DNA of 64,000 bases from contig NZ_CP162139.1 in the NCBI RefSeq assembly GCF_040833985.1, positions 2,562,001-2,626,000 of the forward strand, written 5' to 3'. This DNA is from Leptospira sp. WS4.C2. Its GTDB lineage: Bacteria > Spirochaetota > Leptospiria > Leptospirales > Leptospiraceae. A program made the translations under genes and the position numbers. The notes under the pieces are model-generated. The model made no database searches. It was not told the origin of the DNA and saw only the letters and a list, made by a program, of their open reading frames with translations. Below, one piece after another: positions 63,828 to 64,000 of the stretch; within the stretch, counting starts at the first letter, position 1; every line of letters starts with the position of its first letter.

Positions 63828-64000
63828 TTGATATCAATCGTAAAGTATGTTACGTCATCTGACAAACGAAATGCGAATTTTCGAATATCCTTTCTGATTT
63901 TTTCATTTAAATCAGAAATTGAGAGATTTAATCCGCCAGCCAATTGTTCAATCAATCGTGATTCTCCGTATAATTCCCTATTTTTATTCTGACTCTCCGT
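63824..64000 (-). CDS. SpoIIE-type PP2C phosphatase, C-terminal end only
   Basis: The gene enters from the right edge on the minus strand; only the last 58 codons are in the window. They read TES...RELYGESRLIEQLA and end RLSDDVTYFTIDIK, the closing part of a SpoIIE phosphatase domain (TDGxTE, YGExRL and the metal-binding DD). It overlaps the membrane kinase start by four bases. The N-terminal sensor cannot be seen. Confidence 0.75.
   Translation of the reverse strand, partial: TESQNKNRELYGESRLIEQLAGGLNLSISDLNEKIRKDIRKFAFRLSDDVTYFTIDIK

Overview
The window looks like chromosomal DNA of a spirochaete of the genus Leptospira, most likely a free-living (saprophytic) species. This is inferred from gene content and AT-rich composition, not from a marker gene. 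Pointers are the spirochaete-type lipoboxes (SLQC, LANC, QIGC), the many class III cyclases, SpoIIE-type phosphatases, 7TMR-DISM receptors and PAS histidine kinases, an amtB-glnK pair, a class II photolyase and a secernin. There is no rRNA, tRNA, CRISPR array, insertion sequence or prophage. The xer-type recombinase stands alone.

Layout. 1-3.4 kb: end of a GH94 phosphorylase, then amtB-glnK behind a probable sigma-54 promoter. 3.6-12.2 kb: class II photolyase coupled to a ClpS-like gene, a membrane cyclase, an RNA uracil methyltransferase, a SpoIID-like lipoprotein, an HDOD protein and a second cyclase. 12.2-18.9 kb: a six-gene, tightly overlapping minus-strand operon for a membrane complex related to hydrogenase-4/complex I. 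Its large subunit has lost all four [NiFe] cysteines. Its NuoB-like subunit is fused to a one-cluster ferredoxin and has lost all four N2-cluster cysteines. It therefore fits an energy-converting hydrogenase-related (Ehr) complex, here in an extreme form, and is read through into a cyclase gene. 19.3-24.7 kb: an FtsX/LolE-type ABC exporter, an unknown protein, a PH-like membrane protein and pyrE. 24.8-29.2 kb: a dihaem peroxidase, a PilZ gene behind a second sigma-54 promoter, an OTC-family enzyme with altered active-site motifs, a truncated globin and a CitE-like lyase, followed by a structured intergenic RNA candidate that can form an H-type pseudoknot.

29.5-44 kb: a beta-barrel porin, a chemoreceptor, a FecR-domain lipoprotein, a CLC transporter, an ArsR/AHSA1 pair with a near-perfect promoter-operator, PlsC, a large PAS kinase, an Lnt-like enzyme with a TetR regulator, and a XerC/D recombinase. 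44-51 kb: a possible 44-codon gene just before recA, recA with a strong terminator, a lipoprotein, an aldo/keto reductase, and clpB behind a CIRCE operator. 50-64 kb: two SpoIIE-type phosphatases (one cut by the window end), two sensor kinases, patatin, a P-type ATPase, secernin, glycerate 2-kinase, and a 753-residue fusion of an apparently circularly permuted flavin reductase with a NapH/NosR-like membrane polyferredoxin.

Themes. Nucleotide and phosphorelay signalling is dense: two cyclases, PilZ, HDOD, three kinases, two PP2C phosphatases and a chemoreceptor. Two unusual redox membrane assemblies occur (the Ehr-like operon and the flavin-polyferredoxin fusion). Several regulator genes have a -10 box 5-7 bases before the start codon, which suggests leaderless mRNAs.
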